Shown: positions 53,674-62,699 of the stretch, in pieces
Layout: each line of letters starts with the position of its first letter
Position numbering within the stretch: position 1 is the first letter of the stretch
Source: CAWJMD01 sp963845675
GTDB taxonomy: Bacteria; Actinomycetota; Actinomycetes; Actinomycetales; CAWJMD01
Direction: 5' to 3'
DNA length: 64,000 nucleotides
Assembly: GCA_963845675.1 (NCBI GenBank)
Contig: CAWJSX010000005.1
Coordinates: 558,001-622,000, forward strand
Program-made: the position numbers and the translations under genes
The notes under the pieces: model-generated
What the model was told of the DNA's origin: nothing
Databases searched by the model: none
What the model saw: only the letters and a program-made list of their open reading frames with translations

Positions 53674-55341
53674 GTGCTGACCAGACAGTCCTCCTCGTAC
53701 GCGAGCGCCACGTCGGACCAGCCGCTGCTGGGAGAGACGATCGGCGACAACCTCGAGGCCACCGTGGCCAGGTGGGGTGACCGGGAGGCCCTCGTCGACT
53801 GCGCGTCGCACCGGCGGTGGACGTACAACGAGCTCGACGTCGAGGTCGACGAGGTGGCGCTGGGCCTGCTGTCCCGCGACATCGCCAAGGGCGACCGGGT
53901 GGGCATCTGGTCGCCGAGCTGCGCGGAGTGGGTCCTGCTGCAGTACGCCACGGCGAAGATCGGCGCGGTGCTGGTCAACGTCAACCCGGCCAACCGGACC
54001 CACGAGCTGCAGTTCGTCGTCAACCAGTCGGGTATGCGCCTGCTGGTGTCGGCGACGCGCTACCGCACCAGCGACTACGCGGCGATGGCGCAGCAGGCCC
54101 GCTCGGAGTGCCCGGCCCTCGAGGACGTCATCTACCTGGGCGAGCCGGGGAGCGACACCGCCGACGGCTCCCCGAGCTGGCGGGCCCTCGTCGACATCGG
54201 CGGACAGGCCGACCACGCCGAGCTGGTCACGAGGATGGCCGAACTGTCACCGGACGACCCGATCAACATCCAGTACACGTCGGGCACCACGGGCTTCCCG
54301 AAGGGGGCGACCCTCTCGCACCACAACATCCTCAACAACGGCTACTTCGTGGGCGAGCTGGTCGGCTACAGCGAGGTGGACCGCATCGCCGTCCCCGTGC
54401 CCTTCTACCACTGCTTCGGCATGGTGATGGGCAACCTCGCGGCTACCACGCACGGCGCGGCCATCGTCATCCCGGCGCCGACGTTCGACCCGGCGGCGAC
54501 CCTGCTGGCCGTGCAGGAGGAACGGTGCACCTCCCTCTACGGGGTACCGACGATGTTCGTCGCCGAGCTCGGGCTGCCGGACTTCGCGGACTACGACCTG
54601 ACCAGCCTGCGGACCGGGATCATGGCCGGCTCGCCCTGCCCGGTCGAGGTGATGAAGCGGGTGGTGGACGAGATGCACATGGCTGAGGTGGCCATCTGCT
54701 ACGGCATGACCGAGACGTCACCGGTCTCGACCATGACGCGTCGTGACGACGACCTCACGAGGCGCACGGAGACGGTGGGGCGGACGATGCCGCACCTGGA
54801 GTCGAAGGTCGTCGACCCGGCTTCGGGGCTCACCGTCGCCCGAGGTGTGCCGGGTGAGCTGTGCACGCGCGGCCACACGGTGATGCTGGGCTACTGGGAC
54901 GACCCGGAGCAGACGGCGCAGGCGGTCGACGCCGCCCGCTGGATGCACACCGGTGACCTCGCCGTCATGGACGAGGACGGGTACGTCGCGATCTCCGGAC
55001 GGATCAAGGACATGGTGATCCGCGGCGGGGAGAACATCTACCCGCGCGAGGTCGAGGAGTTCCTCCACGGACACCCCGACGTGGCGGACGTCCAGGTGAT
55101 CGGGGTGCCGGACGAGAAGTACGGCGAGGAGCTCATGGCGTGGGTCGTCATGAGGTCGGGCGCGGAGCCGCTGGACGCCCAGGCCGTCAGGGACTTCTGT
55201 GCGGGCCGGCTCGCCCACCACAAGGTGCCGCGCTACGTGCACTGCGTGGACCAGTTCCCGATGACCGTGACCGGCAAGGTCCGCAAGGTCGAGATGCGTG
55301 AGGCGGCGGTGGAGATCCTGACGGCGAGCCGCTGGGGCTGA
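53674..55341 (+). CDS. AMP-binding acyl-CoA synthetase
   Basis: A 555-residue adenylate-forming enzyme with GTG start 53674 after GAGGGAG. Motifs: A3 INIQYTSGTTGFPKGATLSHHN, A5 CYGMTETSPVS, A7 WMHTGDLAVMDEDGYVAISGR, A8 GRIKDMVIRGGENIYPREVEE and A10 PMTVTGKVRKVEM with the catalytic Lys. It activates a carboxylic acid (fatty or branched/aryl) with ATP and links it to CoA. The sequence resembles medium-/long-chain AMP-binding enzymes. It stands alone; a hairpin lies just beyond the stop, so it is a single-gene unit. Confidence 0.93.
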   Translation: MLTRQSSSYASATSDQPLLGETIGDNLEATVARWGDREALVDCASHRRWTYNELDVEVDEVALGLLSRDIAKGDRVGIWSPSCAEWVLLQYATAKIGAVLVNVNPANRTHELQFVVNQSGMRLLVSATRYRTSDYAAMAQQARSECPALEDVIYLGEPGSDTADGSPSWRALVDIGGQADHAELVTRMAELSPDDPINIQYTSGTTGFPKGATLSHHNILNNGYFVGELVGYSEVDRIAVPVPFYHCFGMVMGNLAATTHGAAIVIPAPTFDPAATLLAVQEERCTSLYGVPTMFVAELGLPDFADYDLTSLRTGIMAGSPCPVEVMKRVVDEMHMAEVAICYGMTETSPVSTMTRRDDDLTRRTETVGRTMPHLESKVVDPASGLTVARGVPGELCTRGHTVMLGYWDDPEQTAQAVDAARWMHTGDLAVMDEDGYVAISGRIKDMVIRGGENIYPREVEEFLHGHPDVADVQVIGVPDEKYGEELMAWVVMRSGAEPLDAQAVRDFCAGRLAHHKVPRYVHCVDQFPMTVTGKVRKVEMREAAVEILTASRWG

Positions 55342-55343
55342 GC

Positions 55344-55367
55344 CCCGGGGGCCGCGGTGCCCCCGGG
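55344..55367. terminator. Bidirectional terminator between convergent genes
   Basis: CCCGGGGGC (55344-55352) pairs with GCCCCCGGG (55359-55367) around a 6-nt loop. It sits 2 nt after the acyl-CoA synthetase stop and 32 nt beyond the stop of the S33 peptidase on the other strand, so it can serve both. Confidence 0.7.
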
Positions 55368-55399
55368 CACCTGGCCGAACGCGGCGCGACGGCTCCGCG

Positions 55400-57103
55400 T
55401 CAGCGTGAGCCGGCTACCGGGCCGGGCAGACCCACGAGGGGGCCGGGCAGGCCGACCATCGGCTGCTGCCGCTCCGACGACCGCCGGCCCGCCGCACCGA
55501 ACGGATTGGGGTTTGCCGGGCACACGGTGCCCGCAGCCGGGAGCGCCCCGGAGAGCAGGTACGCGTCCATGTGGTCGGTGGCGCACGCGCTCCGTCCGTA
55601 GGCGGTGTGGCCCCAGCCCGCGTAGGTCAGCAGTCGGCTGCCCCGCAGGTACGAGGAGGCCGCCTGCGCCCCGGCCAGGTCGGTGACACCGTCGAACGTG
55701 TTGCCGACGACGAGGACCCGTGCCGACGTGGCCGTGGCCCAGGGACCCGCGTAGCGGTCGGCGTTCACCGGCAGCTTGGCGCAGACGGTGTTCTGCCACC
55801 ACCAGAAGCTGCCGAACTGTGAGCCCGCGGCCGCGTAGCCCCCCGTGGCCCGGAACTTCGCGAGGGTCGACGGGTACTCGGTGTCGGCGCACTGGTTGCC
55901 GTAGTAGCCCTCGAAGTAGTTCGGGTAGTCGGCCTCACGCGACAGCTTGCCGCTGAGCGCCTCGCGACTGGACGTGAGCCCGCGCATCCCGGCCCCGCCT
56001 GCGAGCACCACGTCGGCGACCTGGTCGAAGAACGCGGCCGCACCGCCGGGGCCCCCCCACGTCTCCGGGGCGTACATGGCGCTGGCGGCGTCGGCGATGA
56101 GCAGGTCGTAGCTGTAGACGACCTCGGCGCCGTCGACGAGCGGCTCGGCCCTCAACGCGTCCGCCAGGGCGTCCCACCGGGCGGCCGAGCCGCCGTCCTC
56201 GTAGAAGGCGCAGCCGGCGGTGGCCTCGTCGCACAGCCGCAGGAACTCGTCGAACTCCCTCTGGGTGGCCACGCGGTCGGACCGCACCTGCTGGCCGCTC
56301 GACCACAGGTGGGGGTCGAGCACGCCGTCGATGGCCATCGCCCGGATGTTGCGCGGGAAGAGGTTGGCGTAGGTGGCGCCGAGGAACGAGCCGTACGAGA
56401 AGCCCAGGTACGTCAGCTTGCTGTCACCGACGGCCTGGCGGAGCAGGTCCAGGTCTCGCGCGACGTCGGCGGTGCTCATGTGCTCGTCGATCACCTCGTC
56501 GGCGCGCGTGCAGCGGGCGCCCGCCGACGCCGTGCGCGTGAAGTACGACGACTGCTGCCCGGTGGTGACGGGGAAGACCGGCAGGCCGGCGTACAGCTCG
56601 CCCAGCTCGGCCTCCGAGGAGAAGCACCGCAGCGGGTCGGAACCCGCGACGCCGCGCGGGTCGAACCCGACGACGTCGAAGCGGCCGTCGAGCTGCGTGC
56701 GCAGGAACGGACCGAACCCGCCGGCCAGCACGGTCTCGACCCCCGACGCGCCGGGGCCGCCCGGGTTGACGAACACCGACCCGATGCGCCGGGAGGTGTT
56801 CGTCGCCGGGTACCGGGCCAGGGCGATCGTGGTCGTCGCGCCCTGTGGGGAGTCGTAGTCGAGCGGGACCGTCGCCGTCGCGCACTGGGCGCCCGGGAAG
56901 TCCGTGCCGCACGACCTCCACGTGAGGGTGGGCACGCCGGCAGCGCGCACCTGGGCCGCGGCCTTCTGCGCCGGTGACACCGTGGCGGCCCGGGAGGGGC
57001 CGGCTGCCGACACCGGTGAGGTCGGGAGCGCGAGCGACCCCACCAAAGCGACCGTCATCACGGCGAGAGCCGAACGACGGCGCGAGAACGTGCTGAAGAC
57101 CAC
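55400..57103 (-). CDS. Secreted S33 alpha/beta-hydrolase peptidase (tripeptidyl aminopeptidase-like)
   Basis: A 567-residue protein. Residues 1-34 form a signal peptide (SRRRSALAVMTVALVGSLALPTSPVSAA). CGTDFPGAQCATATVPLDYDSP is the family N-terminus. VFVNPGGPGASG gives the oxyanion region, VGFDPRGVAGSDPL the HGG-side loop, GFSYGSFLGATYANLFP the nucleophile Ser, NTFDGVTDLAGA the acid and WGHTAYGRSACAT the catalytic His. TAP-like enzymes release tripeptides or amino acids outside the cell. The tail carries a duplicated VGLPGPLVGLPGP. It is separate from the S8 protease encoded next, possibly serving the same peptide use. Confidence 0.92.
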   Translation of the reverse strand: MVFSTFSRRRSALAVMTVALVGSLALPTSPVSAAGPSRAATVSPAQKAAAQVRAAGVPTLTWRSCGTDFPGAQCATATVPLDYDSPQGATTTIALARYPATNTSRRIGSVFVNPGGPGASGVETVLAGGFGPFLRTQLDGRFDVVGFDPRGVAGSDPLRCFSSEAELGELYAGLPVFPVTTGQQSSYFTRTASAGARCTRADEVIDEHMSTADVARDLDLLRQAVGDSKLTYLGFSYGSFLGATYANLFPRNIRAMAIDGVLDPHLWSSGQQVRSDRVATQREFDEFLRLCDEATAGCAFYEDGGSAARWDALADALRAEPLVDGAEVVYSYDLLIADAASAMYAPETWGGPGGAAAFFDQVADVVLAGGAGMRGLTSSREALSGKLSREADYPNYFEGYYGNQCADTEYPSTLAKFRATGGYAAAGSQFGSFWWWQNTVCAKLPVNADRYAGPWATATSARVLVVGNTFDGVTDLAGAQAASSYLRGSRLLTYAGWGHTAYGRSACATDHMDAYLLSGALPAAGTVCPANPNPFGAAGRRSSERQQPMVGLPGPLVGLPGPVAGSR

Positions 57104-57209
57104 GGTGCCTCCTCGGGGTGTGCGCGAAGGCTACCTGCGCGGATCCGCCGTCGGCGGTGATTCGGCATGACCCGCCGGACCAGTCGACCGAGTCAGGGTC
57201 GCGAACAGC

Positions 57210-57246
57210 GCAGGGCCCCACCGGACGGGATCCGGTGGGGCCCTGC
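57210..57246 (-). terminator. Very strong terminator of the S8 peptidase gene
   Basis: GCAGGGCCCCACCGGA (57210-57225) pairs perfectly with TCCGGTGGGGCCCTGC (57231-57246): a 16-bp stem with 5-nt loop, 26 nt past the peptidase stop at 57272. It is symmetric and could act in both directions. Confidence 0.9.
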
Positions 57247-57271
57247 GGGTCCAGCAGTCGAGCTCAGTCCG

Positions 57272-60200
57272 TCAGCCGCCGATGGTGACGAACGTGCGGG
57301 CCGGGGAGCCCTCGTAGGTGACGTACCCCAGGTGCGGGGTGTCGGCGGCCAGTCCGCTCCAGCTGGCGGTCACGGTGGTGTCGCGGCCGGCCGTGGCGTT
57401 CAGCGGGTTCGGGCTGACAGTCAGGTTGCCGGCAGCGGCGTCCGGGACGGCGTAGTTGTTCAGCGTCCAGGTCGTCTCACCGTTGTCGGGCGTGCTGTAC
57501 ACGTTGACGATCACCGTGTAGGTGCCCGGCTCGGGGTTCTCGATCTGGAGCCGCTCGCTCGCCGACCCCGTGGCCGCCTGCAGCAGGCTGCCCGACGGGC
57601 TGAAGGCGAACAGGTCGAGGTCAGCGCTCTGGTCGTGTGCGACCAGGTCGAAACGGGCGACGGTGCTGCCGGCCGGCACGGTGAAGTCGTACAGGCTGTT
57701 GGCGGCGTCGTCGCGCGCTGCCAGGGGACCGGGGCTGCCCGCGTCCTCATGGCCCTCACCGGCGGCGAGGCCGTGCACGGTCATGGCGATGTTGCCCGAG
57801 GTGCCCGGGGTGACCGTGTAGGAGGTCGAGCCCGAGGTCCCCTCGCCGGAGATCTCCGCCGGTGCCGCGATGGCCACCGGACGGACCGCGATCCCGCTGC
57901 GCACGGTGGTCTTGCCACCCGACCACGTCAGGTGCCCGAAGCCGTACTGCTCCGTCGGGGCCGTGGTGCGCGTGATGGTGATCTTCACGTCGCGGGTCTC
58001 GCCCGCCCGGTTGAAGTTCAGCACCGACGGCGTGACCTTGACGGTGAAGCCCGGCATGTCCGCCGACGCCCGGTACAGGCCCGGGGTCACGGCGGTCAGG
58101 GTGCGCGTGATCGTCTGCGGCCCGACGGCCTCGCTGACCGCGATCGACGGGTAGTTGAGGTTCGACGGGTCGATCGGCTCGACGCCGGTGCCGGTGTCGA
58201 CGCCCGTGCCCTCGAGGAAGGCGAGGTAGTCGTCGGCGGTGGCCTCGTAGACCAGGCCCGGGTTGAGGAACCGGGTCGGGTCGACGTGACCGGAGGCCGA
58301 GTTGAACAGGTTGGTGTCCGTGGACCCGTCGTCGTTCTTCAGGTCGTAGGCCGTGGTCATCATGGCTGACTTCACGGCTGACGGGGACCACTCCGGCTGG
58401 GCGCCGAGGATGATCGCGGCGAGACCGGCGATGTGGGGAGACGACATCGACGTCCCGGAGAGGAAGTCGAAGTCGCGACCCTGGTGCGGCCCCGGGGCCA
58501 CGGCGGCGAGGACGTTGACGCCGGGGGCGGAGATGTCCGGCTTCAGCAGGTCGCCACCGTTGGCGAGTGCCGGGCCGCGGCTGGAGAAGCCCGCGACGAC
58601 GGGCAGCGCCGGAGCCGGCTTGCCGCTCGAGTTGCCGGGCAGCAGGGCCGACGTCGCGGCGGTGGTGCCCGCCACGTAGGCGCGGACTGCCGATCGGTCG
58701 GTGTGGCTCAGGTGCACGGTGGGGACGCTGTGCACGTCGGCGTCGAGGCTGCCCGGCGTGACGTTCACGAGGATCATCCCGACACCACCGGTGCGCTTGA
58801 CCTCGGCCGACTTGGCCACGCGGTCGTAGACGCCGCGGTCGCAGACCACGATCTTGCCGGAGACCTTCGCGGGGTCGAGCGTGTCGGGTCCGCAGCGTGC
58901 GACGTCGGCGGCGGGCTTGCCCGCCTGACCGGAGGCGTCCGACAGGACAGTCGCCGTCCCGGCGGGCACGCCCGTGCTGCTGCTGGTGGCGCCGAGGAAC
59001 TTCTCCCCGTTGCCCAGCACCACGGTGCCCAGGTAGTTGTGGAACGTGCTGGCCGCGACGGTCATCGTCCACGGGCTGTTGTGGGCGACGGTGGACGCCG
59101 TCGGGCCGGAGTTCCCGGCCGAGGCCGACACGAAGATGCCCGCGGACGCGGCCGAGAGGAAGGCCAGCTCCACCGGGTCGGTGATGGTGTTGCGCGGGCC
59201 GGAGATCGAGTAGTTGATCACGTCGACGCCGTCGTCGATCGCCTGGTTCACGGCGGACACGAGGTCGGACGTGAAGCAGCCGCCGTCGTCCGCGACCTCG
59301 GCCTCCCAGCAGGCCTTGTACACGGCCAGCTTGGCCTCGGGCGCCATCCCGGAGCCCTTGCCGAAGGTGTTGCCGTCGATCGCCATCTCCACATCGCGGT
59401 TGCCGACGGAGGTGCCGGCCGTGTGGGACCCGTGACCGTCGCCGTCACGCGGGGAGTCGTACTCGAACTCGCTCCAGTCCGCGCGGGGGACCTGGGCCTT
59501 GAACCCGTCCGAGTAGTACCGGGCCGAGACGATCTTCTGGTTGCAGAGGTCCGCGGTGAAGCTCTCGCCCTCCTCGCAGGCTCCCTGGAACGTCTCGCCG
59601 TCGGCCTTCAGCATCGCGATGCTGCCGTCCTTCGTGCGGTACGGGACGCCGACCTTGTTGCCGTTCGACTTCCGGTTGACCGCCTTGGCGCTGAAGGACG
59701 GGTTCTCCGGGGTGATGCCGGTGTCGATCACGCCGACCACGACGCCCTTGCCGGCGTTCTTGACCCCGCCGACCTGCTTCCACGTGCCGCTCTTGCCGGT
59801 GAGCCCGAGGAACTCGGGCGAGTGCACGGTGTCCAGCTGGCGTGCCTCGTCGGGAGCGAGGGCGAGCACGCCCTTGTCCGTGGCGAGCTTGAGCGCCTGC
59901 GACTTCGTGAGCTCGGCGGAGAAGCCGTTGACCGCGAGCGTGTACGACTGCTGGATGTCGACGTCGGCCTTGGCGGCCAGCTTCTCCTGCTGGATCTGGA
60001 GGTGGGTCTCGTACTTGTCGACCTCCTCGCTGTCGCTGTCGAACTCCTCGCCCTCGGACGGCCTGGTGGCCTCGAGGCCACGGACACCGCCCTCGTACGT
60101 GGCGGCGGGCGGCTCGGCCATCACGACGACGTAGTGGCCGGCGTCGAGCTGAGTGGCGGCGAGCTGCTCATCCTGTGTGGCGGCGAAGGCGGGGCCACTC

Positions 60201-60289
60201 GCGGCGAGGGTGGCGGTGGTCGCCATCCCCAGCCCCGCGGTGGTGGCCAGGACCCGCTGTAGCGGGGACCTGCGGACTGAACGGGTCAC
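57272..60289 (-). CDS. Secreted subtilisin-like (S8) serine peptidase with I9, PA, Fn3-like and C-terminal domains
   Basis: 1005 residues. A signal peptide (1-36) is followed by an inhibitor I9 propeptide (about 45-150, HYVVVMAEPPAATYEGG ... YTLAVNGFSAELT). The S8 domain has Asp near 189 (GVVVGVIDTGIT), His near 285 (GDGHGSHTAG), Asn in VSASAGNSGP and Ser near 612 (LSGTSMSSPHIAG). A PA-type insert (KIVVCDRGVYDRVAKSAEV) lies between His and Ser. A subtilase Fn3-like region (LNYPSIAVSEAVGPQTITRTLT) and a PPC-like domain (about 850-950) follow. This architecture resembles plant-type subtilases. It degrades extracellular proteins. It lies alone, with a strong terminator. Confidence 0.95.
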   Translation of the reverse strand: MTRSVRRSPLQRVLATTAGLGMATTATLAASGPAFAATQDEQLAATQLDAGHYVVVMAEPPAATYEGGVRGLEATRPSEGEEFDSDSEEVDKYETHLQIQQEKLAAKADVDIQQSYTLAVNGFSAELTKSQALKLATDKGVLALAPDEARQLDTVHSPEFLGLTGKSGTWKQVGGVKNAGKGVVVGVIDTGITPENPSFSAKAVNRKSNGNKVGVPYRTKDGSIAMLKADGETFQGACEEGESFTADLCNQKIVSARYYSDGFKAQVPRADWSEFEYDSPRDGDGHGSHTAGTSVGNRDVEMAIDGNTFGKGSGMAPEAKLAVYKACWEAEVADDGGCFTSDLVSAVNQAIDDGVDVINYSISGPRNTITDPVELAFLSAASAGIFVSASAGNSGPTASTVAHNSPWTMTVAASTFHNYLGTVVLGNGEKFLGATSSSTGVPAGTATVLSDASGQAGKPAADVARCGPDTLDPAKVSGKIVVCDRGVYDRVAKSAEVKRTGGVGMILVNVTPGSLDADVHSVPTVHLSHTDRSAVRAYVAGTTAATSALLPGNSSGKPAPALPVVAGFSSRGPALANGGDLLKPDISAPGVNVLAAVAPGPHQGRDFDFLSGTSMSSPHIAGLAAIILGAQPEWSPSAVKSAMMTTAYDLKNDDGSTDTNLFNSASGHVDPTRFLNPGLVYEATADDYLAFLEGTGVDTGTGVEPIDPSNLNYPSIAVSEAVGPQTITRTLTAVTPGLYRASADMPGFTVKVTPSVLNFNRAGETRDVKITITRTTAPTEQYGFGHLTWSGGKTTVRSGIAVRPVAIAAPAEISGEGTSGSTSYTVTPGTSGNIAMTVHGLAAGEGHEDAGSPGPLAARDDAANSLYDFTVPAGSTVARFDLVAHDQSADLDLFAFSPSGSLLQAATGSASERLQIENPEPGTYTVIVNVYSTPDNGETTWTLNNYAVPDAAAGNLTVSPNPLNATAGRDTTVTASWSGLAADTPHLGYVTYEGSPARTFVTIGG

Positions 60290-60576
60290 GTCGTGTTACC
60301 TCTCGAGATGGGGATGTTCCCGGCTCGGGGCAGGTGGGACAGCCAGACCGTGCGGCGCCGCCCCCGTACCCGAGACGAATCCCCACCCAGACGGCACGCC
60401 ACCCCTGGCGACTCCCGTCGATGACCAACCCGCTCCACCCCTGGAGCTTCTAGGGACCCAACAGGCACATCGGTCATTACGTCAAGACCCTGACGGGGGT
60501 GAATCGGGTGAATCCTCGCTCGAGGGGGATGGTCCGTGCTGTCCCGAGCGGTGTCGACCGCACGTCCTGCGGGACC

Positions 60577-60582
60577 TACGCT
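60577..60582 (+). promoter_or_regulatory. -10 hexamer TACGCT of a leaderless larE-like promoter
   Basis: TACGCT ends 6 nt before GTG 60589. This supports the shorter start over the in-frame ATG at 60499, whose extra 30 residues look non-coding. Confidence 0.5.
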
Positions 60583-60588
60583 GCCCCG

Positions 60589-61449
60589 GTGGACGATCTC
60601 CCGGAGCGGCTCGAGGCCCTCGAGCGACGACTGGTCGAGCTGGGCTCGGTGCTCGTGGCGTTCTCCGCGGGTGCCGACTCGGCGCTCCTGCTCGCGGCGG
60701 CCACGAGAGCGCTCGGCACCGGCCGTGTCGCGGCGGCGACCGCGGTCTCGTCCTCGCTGGCGACCGGGGAGCTGGAGCAGGCGGAGGCGTTCGCCGCGTC
60801 GCTGGGCGTGCGGTTGCTCCGGCCGAGGACCCACGAGATCCGGCGCGAGGGCTACCGGGCCAACGACGGCGACCGCTGCTTCCACTGCAAGGCCGAGCTG
60901 CTCGACACCTTGCGCCCGCTCGCGACCGAGCTCGGCCTCGACCACGTGGCGACCGGCACGAACTCCGACGACGCCGTCGCCGGCTTCCGTCCGGGCATCC
61001 GGGCCGCGGCCGAGCGGGGTGCCGTGACTCCGCTGCTGGACGCGGGACTGAGCAAGGCACAGGTGCGTGAGGCGTCCCGGCTGTGGGGGTTGCCGACCTG
61101 GGACAAGCCGGCGGCCGCCTGCCTGTCCAGCCGGGTGGCCTTCGGGGTGCGCATCTCGTCGGCCCACCTCGCCCGGGTCGACCGGGCCGAGCGCGCCGTG
61201 CGGGCGGCGCTGGCCGCGGGAGGGACCGGTTGCCGGGACCTGCGCGTGCGGGACCTCGGGGGGGACTCGGCGCGGGTGGAGGTCGACGCGGCACTCGCGA
61301 CGGATCTGCACGAGAACCGGCCCGACCTGCTCGTCACGGTGCGTCGGGCCGTCACGGACGCAGGTTTCTCCGAGGCCGAGGTCGACCCGCGAGGCTTCCG
61401 GTCGGGCTCGATGAACGAGCTGCTCAGCGCACCGGAGCTGTTCCGCTGA
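60589..61449 (+). CDS. larE: LarE-like ATP-dependent sacrificial sulfur transferase
   Basis: A 286-residue PP-loop ATPase. LVAFSAGADSALLLAAATRAL is the PP-loop (SGGxDS type). GDRCFHCKAELLDTL is the C-x2-C segment. GTNSDDAVAGFRPGIRAAAERGAVTPLLDAGLSKAQVR and WDKPAAACLSSRVAFGVRIS contain the Cys that in LarE donates its sulfur. RFRSG is near the end. LarE makes the thio groups of the nickel-pincer cofactor of lactate racemase and relatives. No larB, larC or lactate racemase gene is adjacent, so the recipient is unknown; other sulfur transfer roles remain possible. Confidence 0.88.
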   Translation: MDDLPERLEALERRLVELGSVLVAFSAGADSALLLAAATRALGTGRVAAATAVSSSLATGELEQAEAFAASLGVRLLRPRTHEIRREGYRANDGDRCFHCKAELLDTLRPLATELGLDHVATGTNSDDAVAGFRPGIRAAAERGAVTPLLDAGLSKAQVREASRLWGLPTWDKPAAACLSSRVAFGVRISSAHLARVDRAERAVRAALAAGGTGCRDLRVRDLGGDSARVEVDAALATDLHENRPDLLVTVRRAVTDAGFSEAEVDPRGFRSGSMNELLSAPELFR

Positions 61450-61548
61450 CCCGGCGGCCACCGAGGCCGGTGGCGCGGGCAGATAGCCTGGCCGGACAAG
61501 CTCCGGGGCCCTCGAGGGCGACCCGGCCCGAGACGAGAAGGTCGTGCG

Positions 61549-61929
61549 GTGCCTACAGGCAAGGTGAAGTGGTTCGACGTCGAGCGCGGTTTCGGCTTCC
61601 TGGCGACGGACGAGGGTGAGGAGGTCTTCCTGCACGCCTCGGCGCTGCCGGAGGGCACGGTCGTCAAGCCCGGCGCGAAGGTGGAGTTCGGCGTCGTCGA
61701 TGGACGCAAGGGCAAGCAGGCGCTGTCGGTGCGCGTCCTCGATGCGCCGCCGTCCGTCGCCGCTGCGAGCCGCACGAAGCCCGAGGACATGACGGTGATC
61801 GTCGAGGACCTGATCAGGCTCCTCGACGGCCTGTCGAACCAGCTGCGGCGGGGCCGGTACCCGGACCGCCAGGCGGCCGGCAAGATCGCGACCGTGCTCC
61901 GCGCCGTGGCCGACGACCTGGAGGTCTGA
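61549..61929 (+). CDS. Cold-shock domain protein with C-terminal extension
   Basis: A 126-residue protein with GTG start 61549 and GAGAAGG before it. The cold-shock domain (1-66) has RNP1 RGFGFLAT and RNP2 EVFLHAS, preceded by TGKVKWFD. A further ~60 residues (KPEDMTVIVEDLIRLLDGLSNQLRRGRYPDRQAAGKIATVLRAVADDLEV) form predicted helices absent from the classic 67-residue Csp proteins. It binds single-stranded nucleic acid. The start of DUF3027 follows 1 nt after the stop, so the two are co-translated, a conserved actinobacterial pair. Confidence 0.92.
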   Translation: MPTGKVKWFDVERGFGFLATDEGEEVFLHASALPEGTVVKPGAKVEFGVVDGRKGKQALSVRVLDAPPSVAAASRTKPEDMTVIVEDLIRLLDGLSNQLRRGRYPDRQAAGKIATVLRAVADDLEV

Positions 61930-61930
61930 C

Positions 61931-62680
61931 GTGGCCGCCACGCGCACTCGCCCGGACGCGGTGTCGGCCGCCGCGGTGGATCTCGCGCGGGAGGCGGTCC
62001 TCGAGGTCGCGGACCGCGACACGGTCGGAGAGCACCTGTCGGTGACCGCCGAGTCCGAACGGCTCGTCACCCACCGGTTCGCCAGCACCGCCAAGGGGTA
62101 CCGCGGCTGGGTCTGGACCGTGACCGTGGCGCGTGCGCCCCGGGCGAAGACCCCGACGGTGTGCGAGGTCGACCTCACCGCCGCCGACCAGGCCGTGCTG
62201 GCGCCCGAGTGGCTTCCCTGGTCGGAGCGGCTCCGTCCCGGCGACCTCGGCGCGGGCGACGTGCTCCCCAAGGTCGAGGACGACGCGCGCCTGGTCCAGG
62301 GATTCGAGGCGACCGGTGACGAGGACGTCGACCGGGTCGCGCTGTGGGAGCTGGGTCTCGGCCGGCCCCGCGTCCTGTCCCGCGAGGGACGCGACGAAGC
62401 TGCGGACCGTTGGGAGGCGAGCGACTTCGGCCCCGACTCACCGATCGCCCAGGCCGTGAAGGACACGTGCCGCAGCTGCGGGTTCCTGGTGCCGATGCCG
62501 GGGGCCCTACGGCACACCTTCGGGGTGTGCGCCAACGAGTGGGCACCGGCTGACGGCCGCGTGGTCTCGCTGACGTTCGGGTGCGGCGCGCACTCGGAGA
62601 CGACCGTCGACCAGGGGCCTGAGCCGCTGCCCGAGCCGATCCTCGACGAGCTCGGCTACGAGCCGTTCCCGTCCGGCTGA
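61931..62680 (+). CDS. DUF3027 family protein
   Basis: A 249-residue cytosolic protein conserved in actinobacteria. AREAVLEVADRDTVGEHLSVTAESERLVTHRFASTAKGYRGWVWTVTVARAP is the family's main motif. VLAPEWLPWSERLRPGDLGAGDVLP and WEASDFGPDSPIAQAVKDTCRSCGFLVPMPGALRHTFGVCANEWAPADGRVVSLTFGCGAHSET follow. CRSCG...C...C looks like a zinc-binding site. The role is unknown. It overlaps no gene but lies 1 nt after the cold-shock gene and 19 nt before the Hsp90-like gene, and the three are probably one operon. Confidence 0.92.
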   Translation: MAATRTRPDAVSAAAVDLAREAVLEVADRDTVGEHLSVTAESERLVTHRFASTAKGYRGWVWTVTVARAPRAKTPTVCEVDLTAADQAVLAPEWLPWSERLRPGDLGAGDVLPKVEDDARLVQGFEATGDEDVDRVALWELGLGRPRVLSREGRDEAADRWEASDFGPDSPIAQAVKDTCRSCGFLVPMPGALRHTFGVCANEWAPADGRVVSLTFGCGAHSETTVDQGPEPLPEPILDELGYEPFPSG

Positions 62681-62699
62681 CCGGCTCCTCCCTCGGACG

